This document shows, in pieces, positions 5,422 to 13,454 of a stretch of DNA of 17,459 nt. The notes under the pieces are model-generated. The model had not been told where the DNA came from. It searched no databases and saw only the letters and a program-made list of their open reading frames with translations. The DNA is from Treponema sp. UBA3819 (GTDB lineage Bacteria > Spirochaetota > Spirochaetia > Treponematales > Treponemataceae): NCBI GenBank assembly GCA_002369025.1, contig DFDV01000181.1, forward strand, positions 1 through 17,459. Direction: 5' to 3'. The translations under genes were made by a program, and so were the position numbers. Position 1 is the first letter of the stretch. Every line of letters starts with the position of its first letter.

Positions 5422-8253
5422 ATGAAGAAATTTTATCGTATCTTTACATTGCCTTTCTTTTTTTGTGCCTTGCTCATCGGCTGTTCCAACCTCACAGAAA
5501 GCGAAAAGACCAGTATTGTAATCACTCTGCCCGCAAACACAGCCCGTGCCGCCACATCACAATTTGACATCAAGCACTACAACATCTATTTGCAGCAAGA
5601 AAAACAAGAGGCTGTGGCTGAATCTCAGGAAGAAGACATCAGCGAAGAATCCCAAGAGCCCGTCACCAAAACGTATCGTGGGAACCCCGGACAGACAGTC
5701 ACTATTGATAACATTGAGCCAGGCACCTACACAATTCACATGGATGCCCTTGATGTAAACGAAAAAATCATCTCATACAGCGAAAGTGCCAGTACAATTG
5801 TAGAACTAGGAAAAACATCTACCGTCAACCTCACTATGCATTGGAACGAAACAAAAGTCACCGTCACGCTAGAAGAACTTGCAGAAAAAATCAAAACCGT
5901 GCGAAACGACTACGCTTCAAATGACACGGAAATCGTCTATGTCTCTTTTACCGTAACAGGCGCATTCCCTGAGGACGAAGACGACCTTGCCGAAGCCTTT
6001 GACCAAATCCGCGATGCCATGCAGTCAGTTCAAAATGCAAAAATTGAACTTGATTTGTCAGGCACCACCGGACTGACTAAACTGGAATCCATCGACAGCG
6101 AGGGAAAACACACCGGCCCATGTTTTTACAATACAAAAACACTTTCTTCCATTGTGCTCCCCGCAAGCATCGAATTAGTCGGCAATACGGCTTTTGCCTG
6201 CTGCACATCGCTCACCAGCATCACTGTTTCTTCAGACAGCACCAAGTTTGTTTCCAAAGAAGGCATTCTCTACCAAATAAAAAGCAAGACAGAAACCCTT
6301 CGCCTTGCCGTCTATCCCATGGGTCGCACAGACCCATCTTTTACCATTCCGTCAGATTGTAGCGAAATTGGAAACTCAACATTCTGGGGCGCAGAAAATT
6401 TGCAGTCTGTTACCATTCCCGATTCCGTCACCTACATCGGTTTTTCAGCCTTCAAGGAAATGCCCAAGCTCACAAGCATCAACATTCCAGACAGCGTAAC
6501 AGAAATCCGCCTGAGCGCATTTGAAGGCTGTACCTCCCTCTCGTCCGTAACAATCGGTGAAGGAGTAACATTCATCGGCAAAAAAGCCTTTAACGGCTGT
6601 ACGTCACTTTCTACGCTGAACATAAAAAACAAGGGTGGCTGGTTCAAAGTAACTGACGGCTCAGAAGAGGGCAAGAAAAATGCAGAAAACAAAACCGGCG
6701 GAACAACCGTTCCTCCTGCCGAACTTGCCGCACAAATTTTGGCAAATCCCACTTACTACTGGTATTGCATTCCCACCACTACTGATGAAAAAGTCAGCTC
6801 AGGCGAATCTTCCGATAGCGATTCTAGTTCAGAAAGCAGTAGCACACCGTCATCCACAACAATCAATGCCATGACAGAAAGCGACTTCCTTGCCGCAGTA
6901 AGTGAAGCCCAAACATCTTCCACGCATACTGTCACTCTTACTGGCAACGTCATAATCACCAAAGACCTTGAACTGTCAAAAATCGGCATTGACGGACAGG
7001 GCAAATACGGTCTTATTGTAGAAGCAAATATAACGGCTACCACAGTAGGTTTTGTTAAAGGTGCCGGCACAATTACGCAATATAACGGTGAAAACAAACG
7101 CTTTGGCATGATTTACTGGAACAACGGAAAGTCTGACGCACAGGCGACATTCACTGACTGTTCTTTTACGAAAAACTCTACAACAGGTGACATCGGCGGT
7201 GGCGCATTGGCTTTGTTTGGCAACGGCAAAGTAACCATTACGACATGCTTATTCAAAGATAACGTCGCTACCCACGGCGGTGCAATCGACATTGGCGGTG
7301 GTGACAGCGTAACACTTACCAATTGTATATTCAGCAACAACACAACAAAATGCCAAGAAGATGTGTATCTCGGCGGCTCTGCCGCAACCATTACAGGAAG
7401 CAGAAATACATCTGATTCTTCCACCCCCTACCAATGCTATTCCGCAGAAAAAGATGCGCCAGACTTGTTTGCACCGTATGTTCCAGAATTACTGATAATG
7501 GATTACCTTTGCATTGAAGTTGGCCAAAATCACGAACTGCGAATACAAAATGCTGACGGAACGCTACCATCCGCCACTCTCACATCAAGTGATGTCTCTG
7601 TTGCTACGCTTTCATCATCTTCTTATGACGGGACTAATTCGGTAAGCGTTACAGGCCTCGCCCCTGGACTTGCATATATCACGGCAACCACAGATACAGG
7701 AAAAACAGCAGTATGTCCTGTATTGGTACATGATTTTTCTTATTTCTATTTATTCAATACATACAGCCTTGATCCGAAAGCTGATGAATATCAAGACAAA
7801 ACCGCCGTTGCAGACAATTATGAACTTGTTGCTGATGGAGTTGCTGTTATCAAGCAAATTGACCCGTCTGTAGGTTCAGCACTCTGGCGCAATAACGGCA
7901 ATAGTGTATACGGATTAGACATAAGCAAACGGGAAAGCAGTGCCCTTGTCATCACGGTAACAAAACCATGCTATCTGCTTTTAGCGGCAGGAACTAACGG
8001 CTCTACAAACACAAGCGATATGATAGTGTTGAACTCTGCTGGTGAAAAATTGACCTCCCTCATCGCAAACAGAAACTATGAACTGTCGGAGGATAAAACT
8101 GTCATTAGTATGAGCGGTGCTTGCTCAGTATTGTATCAACTTCCAGAAAGAGGAACCTACCAAATAATGGCACCAAGTGCAGCCCATGGTGGAATAAATA
8201 CCGGTAATCCCGTACGAATATACAGCCTTGTCATCACTGCTGTAGACAATTGA
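5422..8253 (+). CDS. Surface lipoprotein with BspA-type leucine-rich repeats, beta-helix and Big2 domain
   Basis: The chosen start (MKKFYRIFT) lies 6 bases after GGAGG (5411-5415). An in-frame ATG at 5416 overlaps that site and is rejected. Numbering from 5422, residues 1-21 are a lipoprotein signal with LLIGC. Residues about 85-140 resemble a small beta domain (NIEPGTYTIHMDA). Residues about 238-403 hold BspA/treponemal leucine-rich repeats of about 23 residues (IPDSVTYIGFSAF, IPDSVTEIRLSAFEGCTSL, IGEGVTFIGKKAFNGCTSL). Residues about 458-480 are a Ser-rich linker. Residues about 485-665 look like a right-handed beta-helix with Pmp-like GGAI and FxxN motifs. Residues about 695-768 resemble a Big2 Ig-like domain. 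A C-terminal beta domain without recognised family follows. Such proteins are typically adhesins; binding partner unknown. It is the only plus-strand gene between the two hisB copies and has its own terminator. Confidence 0.88.
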   Translation: MKKFYRIFTLPFFFCALLIGCSNLTESEKTSIVITLPANTARAATSQFDIKHYNIYLQQEKQEAVAESQEEDISEESQEPVTKTYRGNPGQTVTIDNIEPGTYTIHMDALDVNEKIISYSESASTIVELGKTSTVNLTMHWNETKVTVTLEELAEKIKTVRNDYASNDTEIVYVSFTVTGAFPEDEDDLAEAFDQIRDAMQSVQNAKIELDLSGTTGLTKLESIDSEGKHTGPCFYNTKTLSSIVLPASIELVGNTAFACCTSLTSITVSSDSTKFVSKEGILYQIKSKTETLRLAVYPMGRTDPSFTIPSDCSEIGNSTFWGAENLQSVTIPDSVTYIGFSAFKEMPKLTSINIPDSVTEIRLSAFEGCTSLSSVTIGEGVTFIGKKAFNGCTSLSTLNIKNKGGWFKVTDGSEEGKKNAENKTGGTTVPPAELAAQILANPTYYWYCIPTTTDEKVSSGESSDSDSSSESSSTPSSTTINAMTESDFLAAVSEAQTSSTHTVTLTGNVIITKDLELSKIGIDGQGKYGLIVEANITATTVGFVKGAGTITQYNGENKRFGMIYWNNGKSDAQATFTDCSFTKNSTTGDIGGGALALFGNGKVTITTCLFKDNVATHGGAIDIGGGDSVTLTNCIFSNNTTKCQEDVYLGGSAATITGSRNTSDSSTPYQCYSAEKDAPDLFAPYVPELLIMDYLCIEVGQNHELRIQNADGTLPSATLTSSDVSVATLSSSSYDGTNSVSVTGLAPGLAYITATTDTGKTAVCPVLVHDFSYFYLFNTYSLDPKADEYQDKTAVADNYELVADGVAVIKQIDPSVGSALWRNNGNSVYGLDISKRESSALVITVTKPCYLLLAAGTNGSTNTSDMIVLNSAGEKLTSLIANRNYELSEDKTVISMSGACSVLYQLPERGTYQIMAPSAAHGGINTGNPVRIYSLVITAVDN

Positions 8254-8261
8254 TTCTTCCT

Positions 8262-8292
8262 ACCCCCGCTCTCCTTGCGGGGGTTTTATTTT
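8262..8292 (+). terminator. Rho-independent terminator of the leucine-rich-repeat lipoprotein gene
   Basis: ACCCCCGC (8262-8269) pairs with GCGGGGGT (8277-8284) around a 7-base loop, followed by TTTATTTT. It begins 8 bases after the stop codon. Stem and T run are textbook for the plus strand. Confidence 0.92.
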
Positions 8293-8295
8293 CCC

Positions 8296-8347
8296 TGTCA
8301 TCATTGCTACAGCTGATGCCCCAAAGCAGCATACTTGCAGTGAGCAT
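8296..8347 (-). pseudogene. Relic of the signal-peptide region of a pectate-lyase-like lipoprotein gene
   Basis: On the minus strand an ATG at 8347 opens MLTASMLLWGISCSNDD before running into the neighbouring terminator sequence. It matches the pectate lyase signal (LLSASLLLWGISCSNDD). The bases 8296-8345 match 2251-2300 at 43 of 50 by hand alignment. The frame continues only about 20 more codons through the terminator and the tail of the upstream convergent gene. It is therefore a 5' fragment of a lost lipoprotein gene that lay downstream of hisB. A real tiny exported peptide is possible but unlikely. Confidence 0.75.
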
Positions 8348-8376
8348 ACCGAACTGTTTTTGGGAGGAGACCTGTC

Positions 8377-8994
8377 TTAAACAATCGTGCCTTTTGTGCT
8401 GGGAACTTCTCCGTTTCGGCGGGTATCAATTTCTACAGCAGAACGGATGGCACGGGCAGCGGCTTTGAAAAGACCTTCCATTTTGTGGTGGTCGCTTCTG
8501 CCGCGGATGGTGTCCAGGTGCAGGTTGCATTTTGCGGTCTGTACAAAGCCGTTCCAAAAGTCTTCAAAGCAGTCAGTCTGAAAACTGTATTCTTTGCCGT
8601 CATCACCTGCAGAAACCAGGGGAATGCCGGACAGTTCAGCATTGCAGACTAAAAAGGGGCGGCCACCAAAATCAACGGCGGCACGGAGCAGGGCTTCGTC
8701 CATGGGATACAAAAACGAACCGCTCCGGTAAATGCCTGCGCAGTCTCCCAGTGCTTTTGCAAAGCATGAGCCAAGAACAATTCCGGTATCTTCAATAGTG
8801 TGATGCTGGTCTACGTTCAGGTCGCCCTTTATTTCTCCGCTCAAATCAAAGAGACCATGCTTGCAGAAAGAACGAAGCATGTGGTCAAAAAAACCGATTG
8901 GATTTTTTACGTTACATTTGCCTGTACCGTCAAGGTTCAGTGTAAGCGTAATTTGTGTCTCACCAGTTTTTCGTTCGATTGTCGCGGTTCTCAT
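8377..8994 (-). CDS. hisB: Imidazoleglycerol-phosphate dehydratase
   Basis: This enzyme converts imidazoleglycerol phosphate to imidazoleacetol phosphate in histidine biosynthesis, in the cytoplasm. The 205 residues match the usual length of the monofunctional enzyme, without a fused histidinol-phosphatase. Metal-binding motifs are intact: GFFDHML (34-40), DQHHTIEDTG (62-71), PMDEAL (97-102) and RSDHHKMEG (166-174), with the last helix FKAAARAIRSA. It follows hisG after a 58-base gap, probably in one transcript with pheS-hisG. TCAGGAG (9007-9013 on the minus strand) lies 12 bases before the start, a somewhat long spacing. A decayed copy of its last 31 codons lies at 5168-5260, so its 3' end marks a recombination boundary. 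Confidence 0.97.
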   Translation of the reverse strand: MRTATIERKTGETQITLTLNLDGTGKCNVKNPIGFFDHMLRSFCKHGLFDLSGEIKGDLNVDQHHTIEDTGIVLGSCFAKALGDCAGIYRSGSFLYPMDEALLRAAVDFGGRPFLVCNAELSGIPLVSAGDDGKEYSFQTDCFEDFWNGFVQTAKCNLHLDTIRGRSDHHKMEGLFKAAARAIRSAVEIDTRRNGEVPSTKGTIV

Positions 8995-9052
8995 ATTACT
9001 TTTTTTCTCCTGACGGCATTGCCGCTTGAAATGACAAATCTTAGCCTGCTTT

Positions 9053-9922
9053 CTACAGAACTTTCCGCAGTTCGTATTCTACGATATCAGTAGCGCCGAG
9101 CTGCTGCAGTTTGGGAAGCAGTGTAGGAACTTCACTTTTCTGAACGGCAATTTTTACTGCATAGCCGTTGTCGCCAAAAAGTTTGCTGACGGTAGGACTG
9201 CGCATTGAGGGAAGTCCCTTTACCAGATTATCAAACTTATCATTGGCTACGTTCATTTCCAGCATCACTTTTCCGCGGGCATTGAGCACAGCTTCAAAGA
9301 GCATTTTAAGCTCCATGATTTTCTGCTTTTTTGCGGGGTCTTTAAGAGCCTCTTTTGAAGCATACATTCTGGTGGAAGATTCCATAATCGTATCAACGAT
9401 TTTCAGATTGTTTGCCTTGAGGGAAGACCCTGTTGATGTGTTGTCAATCAAAATCTGAGCCAGGGCTTCTTCGCTGTCCTGTACAAAGCCTTCGCTTGTT
9501 CCCCAGGTGCGGAAAATTGTACCGTCAATCTTTTTGCTTTCTACCCAGCGTTTGCTCAGGTTCTGGTATTCAGTTGCGATGGTGACGGGTGTCTTGAGCA
9601 GGCTGTCGTAATCAACTGTGTTGGGAATGGCGGCAACAATGCGTACACCGTCAAATCCCAAATCCATGATTTCTTCTACCTTGTCTTCTACACCGTTTTC
9701 GTATACCCAGTCTTTGCCGCTAAAGCCTAAATCGGCCTTGTTGTTTGCCAGAAGCCAGCTGGTAATCTGTGGTTTAACCACCTGAAAAGCCAGGTCTTTC
9801 TGGTTAGTGGTGGGAAAATAAGTGCGGTCAGGCAGTTTGATTGAAATGCCGACATCGCTCAAAAGTTCATATACAGATTCGTAGATTCTGCCTTTTGCCA
9901 GCAGAATGCGCAATTTTTCCAT
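9053..9922 (-). CDS. hisG: ATP phosphoribosyltransferase, long form
   Basis: This is the first and feedback-controlled enzyme of histidine biosynthesis, joining ATP and phosphoribosyl pyrophosphate. The 289 residues identify the long HisG form, which needs no HisZ partner. The N-terminus RILLAKGR (5-12) and GFSGKDWVYE (66-75) belong to the two-lobed catalytic domain. IDNTSTGSSL (159-168) is the phosphoribosyl pyrophosphate loop. Residues about 217-289 are the ACT-like regulatory domain (MLEMNVANDKFDNLVKGLPS, then MRSPTVSKLF) expected to bind histidine. The start has AGGA 7 bases upstream. It begins 11 bases after the pheS stop codon, so the two are almost certainly cotranscribed. No other histidine genes besides hisB are in the window. 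Confidence 0.96.
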   Translation of the reverse strand: MEKLRILLAKGRIYESVYELLSDVGISIKLPDRTYFPTTNQKDLAFQVVKPQITSWLLANNKADLGFSGKDWVYENGVEDKVEEIMDLGFDGVRIVAAIPNTVDYDSLLKTPVTIATEYQNLSKRWVESKKIDGTIFRTWGTSEGFVQDSEEALAQILIDNTSTGSSLKANNLKIVDTIMESSTRMYASKEALKDPAKKQKIMELKMLFEAVLNARGKVMLEMNVANDKFDNLVKGLPSMRSPTVSKLFGDNGYAVKIAVQKSEVPTLLPKLQQLGATDIVEYELRKVL

Positions 9923-9933
9923 AATTTTCCTCG

Positions 9934-11490
9934 CTAGAACTTTGCTTTACGCAGGCGGACTTCTTCAATGTTTTCGCTGAAGAGTTCGCGCAGATCATTC
10001 AGACCCAGTGCCATCAAAGCCATACGGTCAATGCCAATACCCCATGCAGCTACAGGAACATCAATGCCCATTGCCTTGGTTACTTCCGGTCGGAAAATAC
10101 CTGAACCGCCAAGCTCAAACCATCCCAGAACAGGGTGCTTGATATGAACTTCTACACTCGGTTCTGTAAAGGGGAAGTAGCCGGGAACATATTTTACTTC
10201 GGTTGCACCTGCAACTTCCTTTGCAAACATTTCCAGGAATCCCAGAAGTGTGCGCAGGTTTACGTCTTCACCCAGAACAATGCCTTCCGTCTGATAGAAG
10301 TCACTCAGGTGAGTTGCGTCTACCTTGTCGTAGCGGAAACAGCGGGCAATACCAAAGTATTTTCCGGGGATTTCAGCCTTATGCAGCTGATGTGCGGAAA
10401 GAACCGTTCCCTGTGAGCGCAAAACAAGTCTGCGTGTAAATTCTGTGTCAAAAGTATAATTCCAGCCACGGCTTCCTGAAGCACCGCCATTTTCATGAGA
10501 AGCGCGAACGTTGCTCAGATAGGGTTCTTCAATTTCCTTTGCGTGGGTAGGATTTTTGATGCGGTATACATCGTGAATGTCGCGGGCTGCATGGAACTGC
10601 GGCATAAAGAGTGCGTCTCCGTTCCAGAACTCGGTTTCTACCAGAGGACCATCAAATTCCTTAAATCCCAGGGAGCAGAGCTTATCCTTTACGCTTTCCA
10701 GGAACTGTACATAAGGATTGGTGCGTCCGGGAATGATGCGTGCCGGAGGAATGGCAATATTGTAACCGCGGAAAGTACCGTTTTTCCATTCGCCGGAACT
10801 GAGCATTTTTGCTGTAACTTCGCCCAGTTCGTTTCCGGTAACGCCTGCATTTTTAAGTGCGGCAACTACATCCGCGGCGGCTGCGGTAAGTTTGTATACA
10901 ACAGTTTCGCGCTCTACAATTTTAAAGGGGCTGTCTGCGGCACCGCGTTTTTTTGCAAAGCCTGCGATTGCTTTCTGTTCGTCCAGGCGCAAAGAAGCAT
11001 TGTCCAGCTGACCGTTTTCTGCGGCTGCGGCTCTTTCAAACAATGATTTTGCAATAGTAATGCGTGCGGGAGTTTCGGCTCCAGTGTATTCGGCTTTCTT
11101 TTCGGCATTCATTTTGAGCACGCCGTCTTTAGAAAGCTGACCAAAGGCACTTCCTACATCCTTGTTTTCAATGCCAAGACCAGAAGCGATTTCCGGTAAA
11201 GTTTTTGCACCCTTTTCTTTTACAAAAGCAATAATGCGTTCTTCGGGAGTTCCCGTTTTTGCCATCTCGCGACCAATTTCAGTTATTTCATAGAAAGTGT
11301 GGGGCGTGCGGCTGACAACAGAGACTAAATCTTTACCGCCCAGCCAGGAGAAAGCCTGGTTTGCGTGACCTTCTTTATAGTCCAGTTCTTTCTGCAGGCG
11401 TTCAGAAGTCAATTCGTCTTTCTGTGTGTAATGCAAAAGCACCTTCGTTTCCAGAGGGTGCAGATTTTTAACGACATTTTGAATATCCAT
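9934..11490 (-). CDS. pheS: Phenylalanyl-tRNA synthetase alpha subunit, archaeal/eukaryotic type
   Basis: This catalytic subunit charges tRNA-Phe with phenylalanine together with PheT, which is not in the window. At 518 residues it is much longer than the usual bacterial PheS of about 330-350. Residues about 1-140 form winged-helix-like modules (HPLETKVLLHYTQKDELTSE) typical of the archaeal/eukaryotic type. The class II core follows: PQFHAARDIHDVY (297-309), motif 2 around ARCFRYDKVDATHLSDFYQ (382-400) and motif 3 AWGIGIDRMALM (482-493). Spirochaetes are known to carry this archaeal-type enzyme through ancient transfer. GGAG sits 7 bases before the ATG. A strong hairpin separates it from the upstream gene, with only about 23 bases for a private promoter. 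Confidence 0.96.
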   Translation of the reverse strand: MDIQNVVKNLHPLETKVLLHYTQKDELTSERLQKELDYKEGHANQAFSWLGGKDLVSVVSRTPHTFYEITEIGREMAKTGTPEERIIAFVKEKGAKTLPEIASGLGIENKDVGSAFGQLSKDGVLKMNAEKKAEYTGAETPARITIAKSLFERAAAAENGQLDNASLRLDEQKAIAGFAKKRGAADSPFKIVERETVVYKLTAAAADVVAALKNAGVTGNELGEVTAKMLSSGEWKNGTFRGYNIAIPPARIIPGRTNPYVQFLESVKDKLCSLGFKEFDGPLVETEFWNGDALFMPQFHAARDIHDVYRIKNPTHAKEIEEPYLSNVRASHENGGASGSRGWNYTFDTEFTRRLVLRSQGTVLSAHQLHKAEIPGKYFGIARCFRYDKVDATHLSDFYQTEGIVLGEDVNLRTLLGFLEMFAKEVAGATEVKYVPGYFPFTEPSVEVHIKHPVLGWFELGGSGIFRPEVTKAMGIDVPVAAWGIGIDRMALMALGLNDLRELFSENIEEVRLRKAKF

Positions 11491-11499
11491 TGGGAGACT

Positions 11500-11544
11500 C
11501 CATAAATAAAAGTAGCCAGTTTCGCAGAAGTCCGGAAACTGGCT
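11500..11544 (-). terminator. Hairpin between the five-gene operon and pheS
   Basis: AGCCAGTTTC (11514-11523) pairs perfectly with GAAACTGGCT (11535-11544) around 11 bases. On the minus strand the stem is followed by ACTTTTATTTA, a T-rich tail, so it fits intrinsic termination 15 bases after the stop of the upstream gene. The T run is interrupted, so it may be partial, letting some transcripts read into pheS-hisG-hisB. I see no leader peptide rich in Phe or His codons and no T-box. Confidence 0.7.
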
Positions 11545-11559
11545 TACGTTTTTTGTAAA

Positions 11560-12015
11560 TTAGTTTGCTTTGTTCTGCTGCTGCATGATGTAATCTTTAA
11601 TACTATCATCAAGCGTGCGGGGCTTGAATTCTACCCATGAATGGTAGCGGGCCCACTTAAGTTTGCGCTCGTCATTGTAGTATTTTACACTGTCCTTGCG
11701 CATATAGCGGTAGCTTTCGTACTGCATGTTCTGATCCTGGAAGTCTTTCAGACATTCAAGGATAGTATTCATGGCTGCACCCTGGTCGTATGATACTGCA
11801 AGGCAGTCGTAGTAAATATGTACTTCGTGTGTACTGGGGGTGTATTCAAGCTGAACTTTTGCAGTTTTTACGCCGTCCTGATGCTGGTCCTTGGGAACGA
11901 TAGTAATCGTCTTGTTGTTTACTTCCTGCTGTTTGAGGTAATCATCTACGTCATCAGCAAAAACCACTCCTGCTGCGCAAAAAAGAGCCATTGTAATAGC
12001 CAGTATCTTTTTCAT
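11560..12015 (-). CDS. Small exported protein of unknown function
   Basis: This is a 151-residue protein with a signal peptide (MKKILAITMALFCAAGVVFA, cleavage expected before DD at 21-22) and no lipobox or later membrane segment, so it is probably periplasmic. The mature part is hydrophilic. It has a beta-rich segment (VQLEYTPSTHEVHIYYDCLAV, about 54-74, in which VHIYYD is most hydrophobic) and an aromatic, charged C-terminal half (YESYRYMRKDSVKYY; HSWVEF at 125-130). I recognise no family. AGGAGG (12026-12031) lies 10 bases upstream. It is the last gene of the operon, 66 bases after the 242-residue gene, and precedes a hairpin terminator. It shares the tetrapeptide WVEF with its upstream neighbour, which may mean nothing. 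Confidence 0.85.
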   Translation of the reverse strand: MKKILAITMALFCAAGVVFADDVDDYLKQQEVNNKTITIVPKDQHQDGVKTAKVQLEYTPSTHEVHIYYDCLAVSYDQGAAMNTILECLKDFQDQNMQYESYRYMRKDSVKYYNDERKLKWARYHSWVEFKPRTLDDSIKDYIMQQQNKAN

Positions 12016-12081
12016 TTGTTTGTTTCCTCCTGTTGAAACACGATGCCATGCACCGTTTATGAAACTTAAACAGATAAACAG

Positions 12082-12810
12082 TTAAAATGTTTCATATTTT
12101 ACTATTCTATCTGTTTCCAAGAAAAAATCAAGTGTAACAACATAGCGTCCCGCATCTATGCCTATGAGCGGTGGCTCGGTTATCATCACACGACCAGTAA
12201 TTTCTTTTGGTTTGTTTTTAATCAGTTTGCGTTCATATTCACGCACGGCATTTTTTAATGCCTCGCCACAGGCTTCCTTAATTCCTTCAAATCCGTCAGC
12301 AAGGCGGGCATAACCAATTCCTTTAATGTGGGGATTTGTGATTACCTGCCAGGAATTAAAAATGTGCATCATTTGCGGCGAACGCCTGAATTCTACCCAG
12401 CACCAGAGGCGGTCATCCTGAACCCATGGCTTTGTATACACAATCTGTGACTTGTCGCTTTCTGTAAGGGTCTGAACGGGAGAAAATTCAAAATATTCTT
12501 CTACACGCCGTGCCTTGTCGTAGGGCGTATAATCAAATTTCCAGCCGTAAATCATTCCTTCCAGCAGATAGGGCGTAACTTCCTTGATGCGCTGAACCGG
12601 TACGGTGTAGAGACTTTCTCCTGCTTCAGCTGCTTTTTCTTTTGTATCGCCTTCTTTATTGTCGTCAAAATAGCCGGGATATGCGTCTCTTGCTGCCCAC
12701 AGGGCAAAGCGTATCTGCTGGTCCTGATAGACTTTTTGAGCAAAGCAGGAAGTGCAGGCTACTGCCAGCAGGAGGAAAAAAAATATTTTGCGTGCAGGTA
12801 ACAGGTTCAT
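12082..12810 (-). CDS. Exported protein of unknown function
   Basis: This 242-residue protein starts with a basic-hydrophobic signal (MNLLPARKIFFFLLLAVAC). Whether C19 or C22 is lipidated or cleavage follows FAQ (23-25) is uncertain, since the lipobox is poor. The mature part is Trp/Tyr-rich (GWKFDYTPYD about 89-98, RLWCWVEFRRS about 134-144). It has a central helix (GFEGIKEACGEALKNAVREYERK) and a C-terminal beta region (GRYVVTLDFFLETDRI). I recognise no named family. Its ATG overlaps the rhomboid stop as TAATG, so it is translated from the same message. The neighbouring protease and cyclase suggest an envelope role, but that is only context. Confidence 0.85.
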   Translation of the reverse strand: MNLLPARKIFFFLLLAVACTSCFAQKVYQDQQIRFALWAARDAYPGYFDDNKEGDTKEKAAEAGESLYTVPVQRIKEVTPYLLEGMIYGWKFDYTPYDKARRVEEYFEFSPVQTLTESDKSQIVYTKPWVQDDRLWCWVEFRRSPQMMHIFNSWQVITNPHIKGIGYARLADGFEGIKEACGEALKNAVREYERKLIKNKPKEITGRVMITEPPLIGIDAGRYVVTLDFFLETDRIVKYETF

Positions 12811-13454
12811 TATCTGTAGGCATCCTTCCAGATTTGAATGGGATTAACACCCATGCGGATTTTGAAATACAGCCAGGCCATTGCAAAGCCGGCCAGGTGG
12901 GTCAGGTGAGCAACAATGCCACCAAGACTGAACAACTGGCTTCCCAGTTCAATAATTGCATAGGCTATTACCAGAATGGGTGCGGGCACTGGAAGTATTC
13001 CCAAAATAAAAATCCGGGAACGCGGAAAGATTACAGCATAAGCCAGCAAAACTGCATAAATTGCACCGCTGGCACCAATAAGAAAAAGAGTGTGGTAACC
13101 GGTAAAAAAATAGATGCCTACAGAAATAAGACCACTGAGGATTCCGCACAAAAAATAAAAGAGCAGGAATTCTTTGGAACCGAGTGCTCTTTCCGTATTG
13201 ATGCCAAAAAAGACCAGTGCCAGCATGTTAAAGAAAAGATGGCTCAGTCCGCCGTGCATGAACATATAGGTGACCGGCTGCCAGAACATGTGGTGGTACA
13301 TGCCGGCAACGCTCAAAGCCAGATAATTGGAATAGTACGCCAGAGGGGTAAAGGCAAAAAGAAAATAGGCAATCACATTTACCACAACAATGATAAGGGT
13401 AGCGTTGGAAAATGTGTAGGAAAAAGGTTTGCGCAGGGTAGTCAAAAAACTCAT
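12810..13454 (-). CDS. Rhomboid family intramembrane serine protease
   Basis: This 214-residue polytopic membrane protein carries all rhomboid hallmarks. HGGLSHLFFNMLAL (67-80) has the paired histidines and the oxyanion asparagine N76. GASGAIYA (127-134) holds the nucleophile S129. HLTHLAGF (183-190) holds the catalytic H186. Hydrophobic stretches near 18-38, 60-84, 97-118, 122-143, 148-170 and 178-198 are consistent with six membrane spans. Family members cut transmembrane segments of other membrane proteins; its substrate is not known. It overlaps the GGDEF gene by four bases (ATGA) and the next gene by one (TAATG). There is no cytoplasmic extra domain. The N-terminus is short and the active site looks intact. 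Confidence 0.96.
   Translation of the reverse strand: MSFLTTLRKPFSYTFSNATLIIVVVNVIAYFLFAFTPLAYYSNYLALSVAGMYHHMFWQPVTYMFMHGGLSHLFFNMLALVFFGINTERALGSKEFLLFYFLCGILSGLISVGIYFFTGYHTLFLIGASGAIYAVLLAYAVIFPRSRIFILGILPVPAPILVIAYAIIELGSQLFSLGGIVAHLTHLAGFAMAWLYFKIRMGVNPIQIWKDAYR

Noticed and set aside
11500..11559. Amino-acid-responsive attenuator or T-box before pheS
   Set aside because: A single hairpin with no alternative pairing, no T-box sequence and no leader peptide with Phe or His codons.
12058..12096. Inverted repeat TATGAAAC/GTTTCATA as a terminator between the two exported-protein genes
   Set aside because: The stem is weak and AT-rich with a 23-base loop, extends into the 3' end of the coding region and has no T run.
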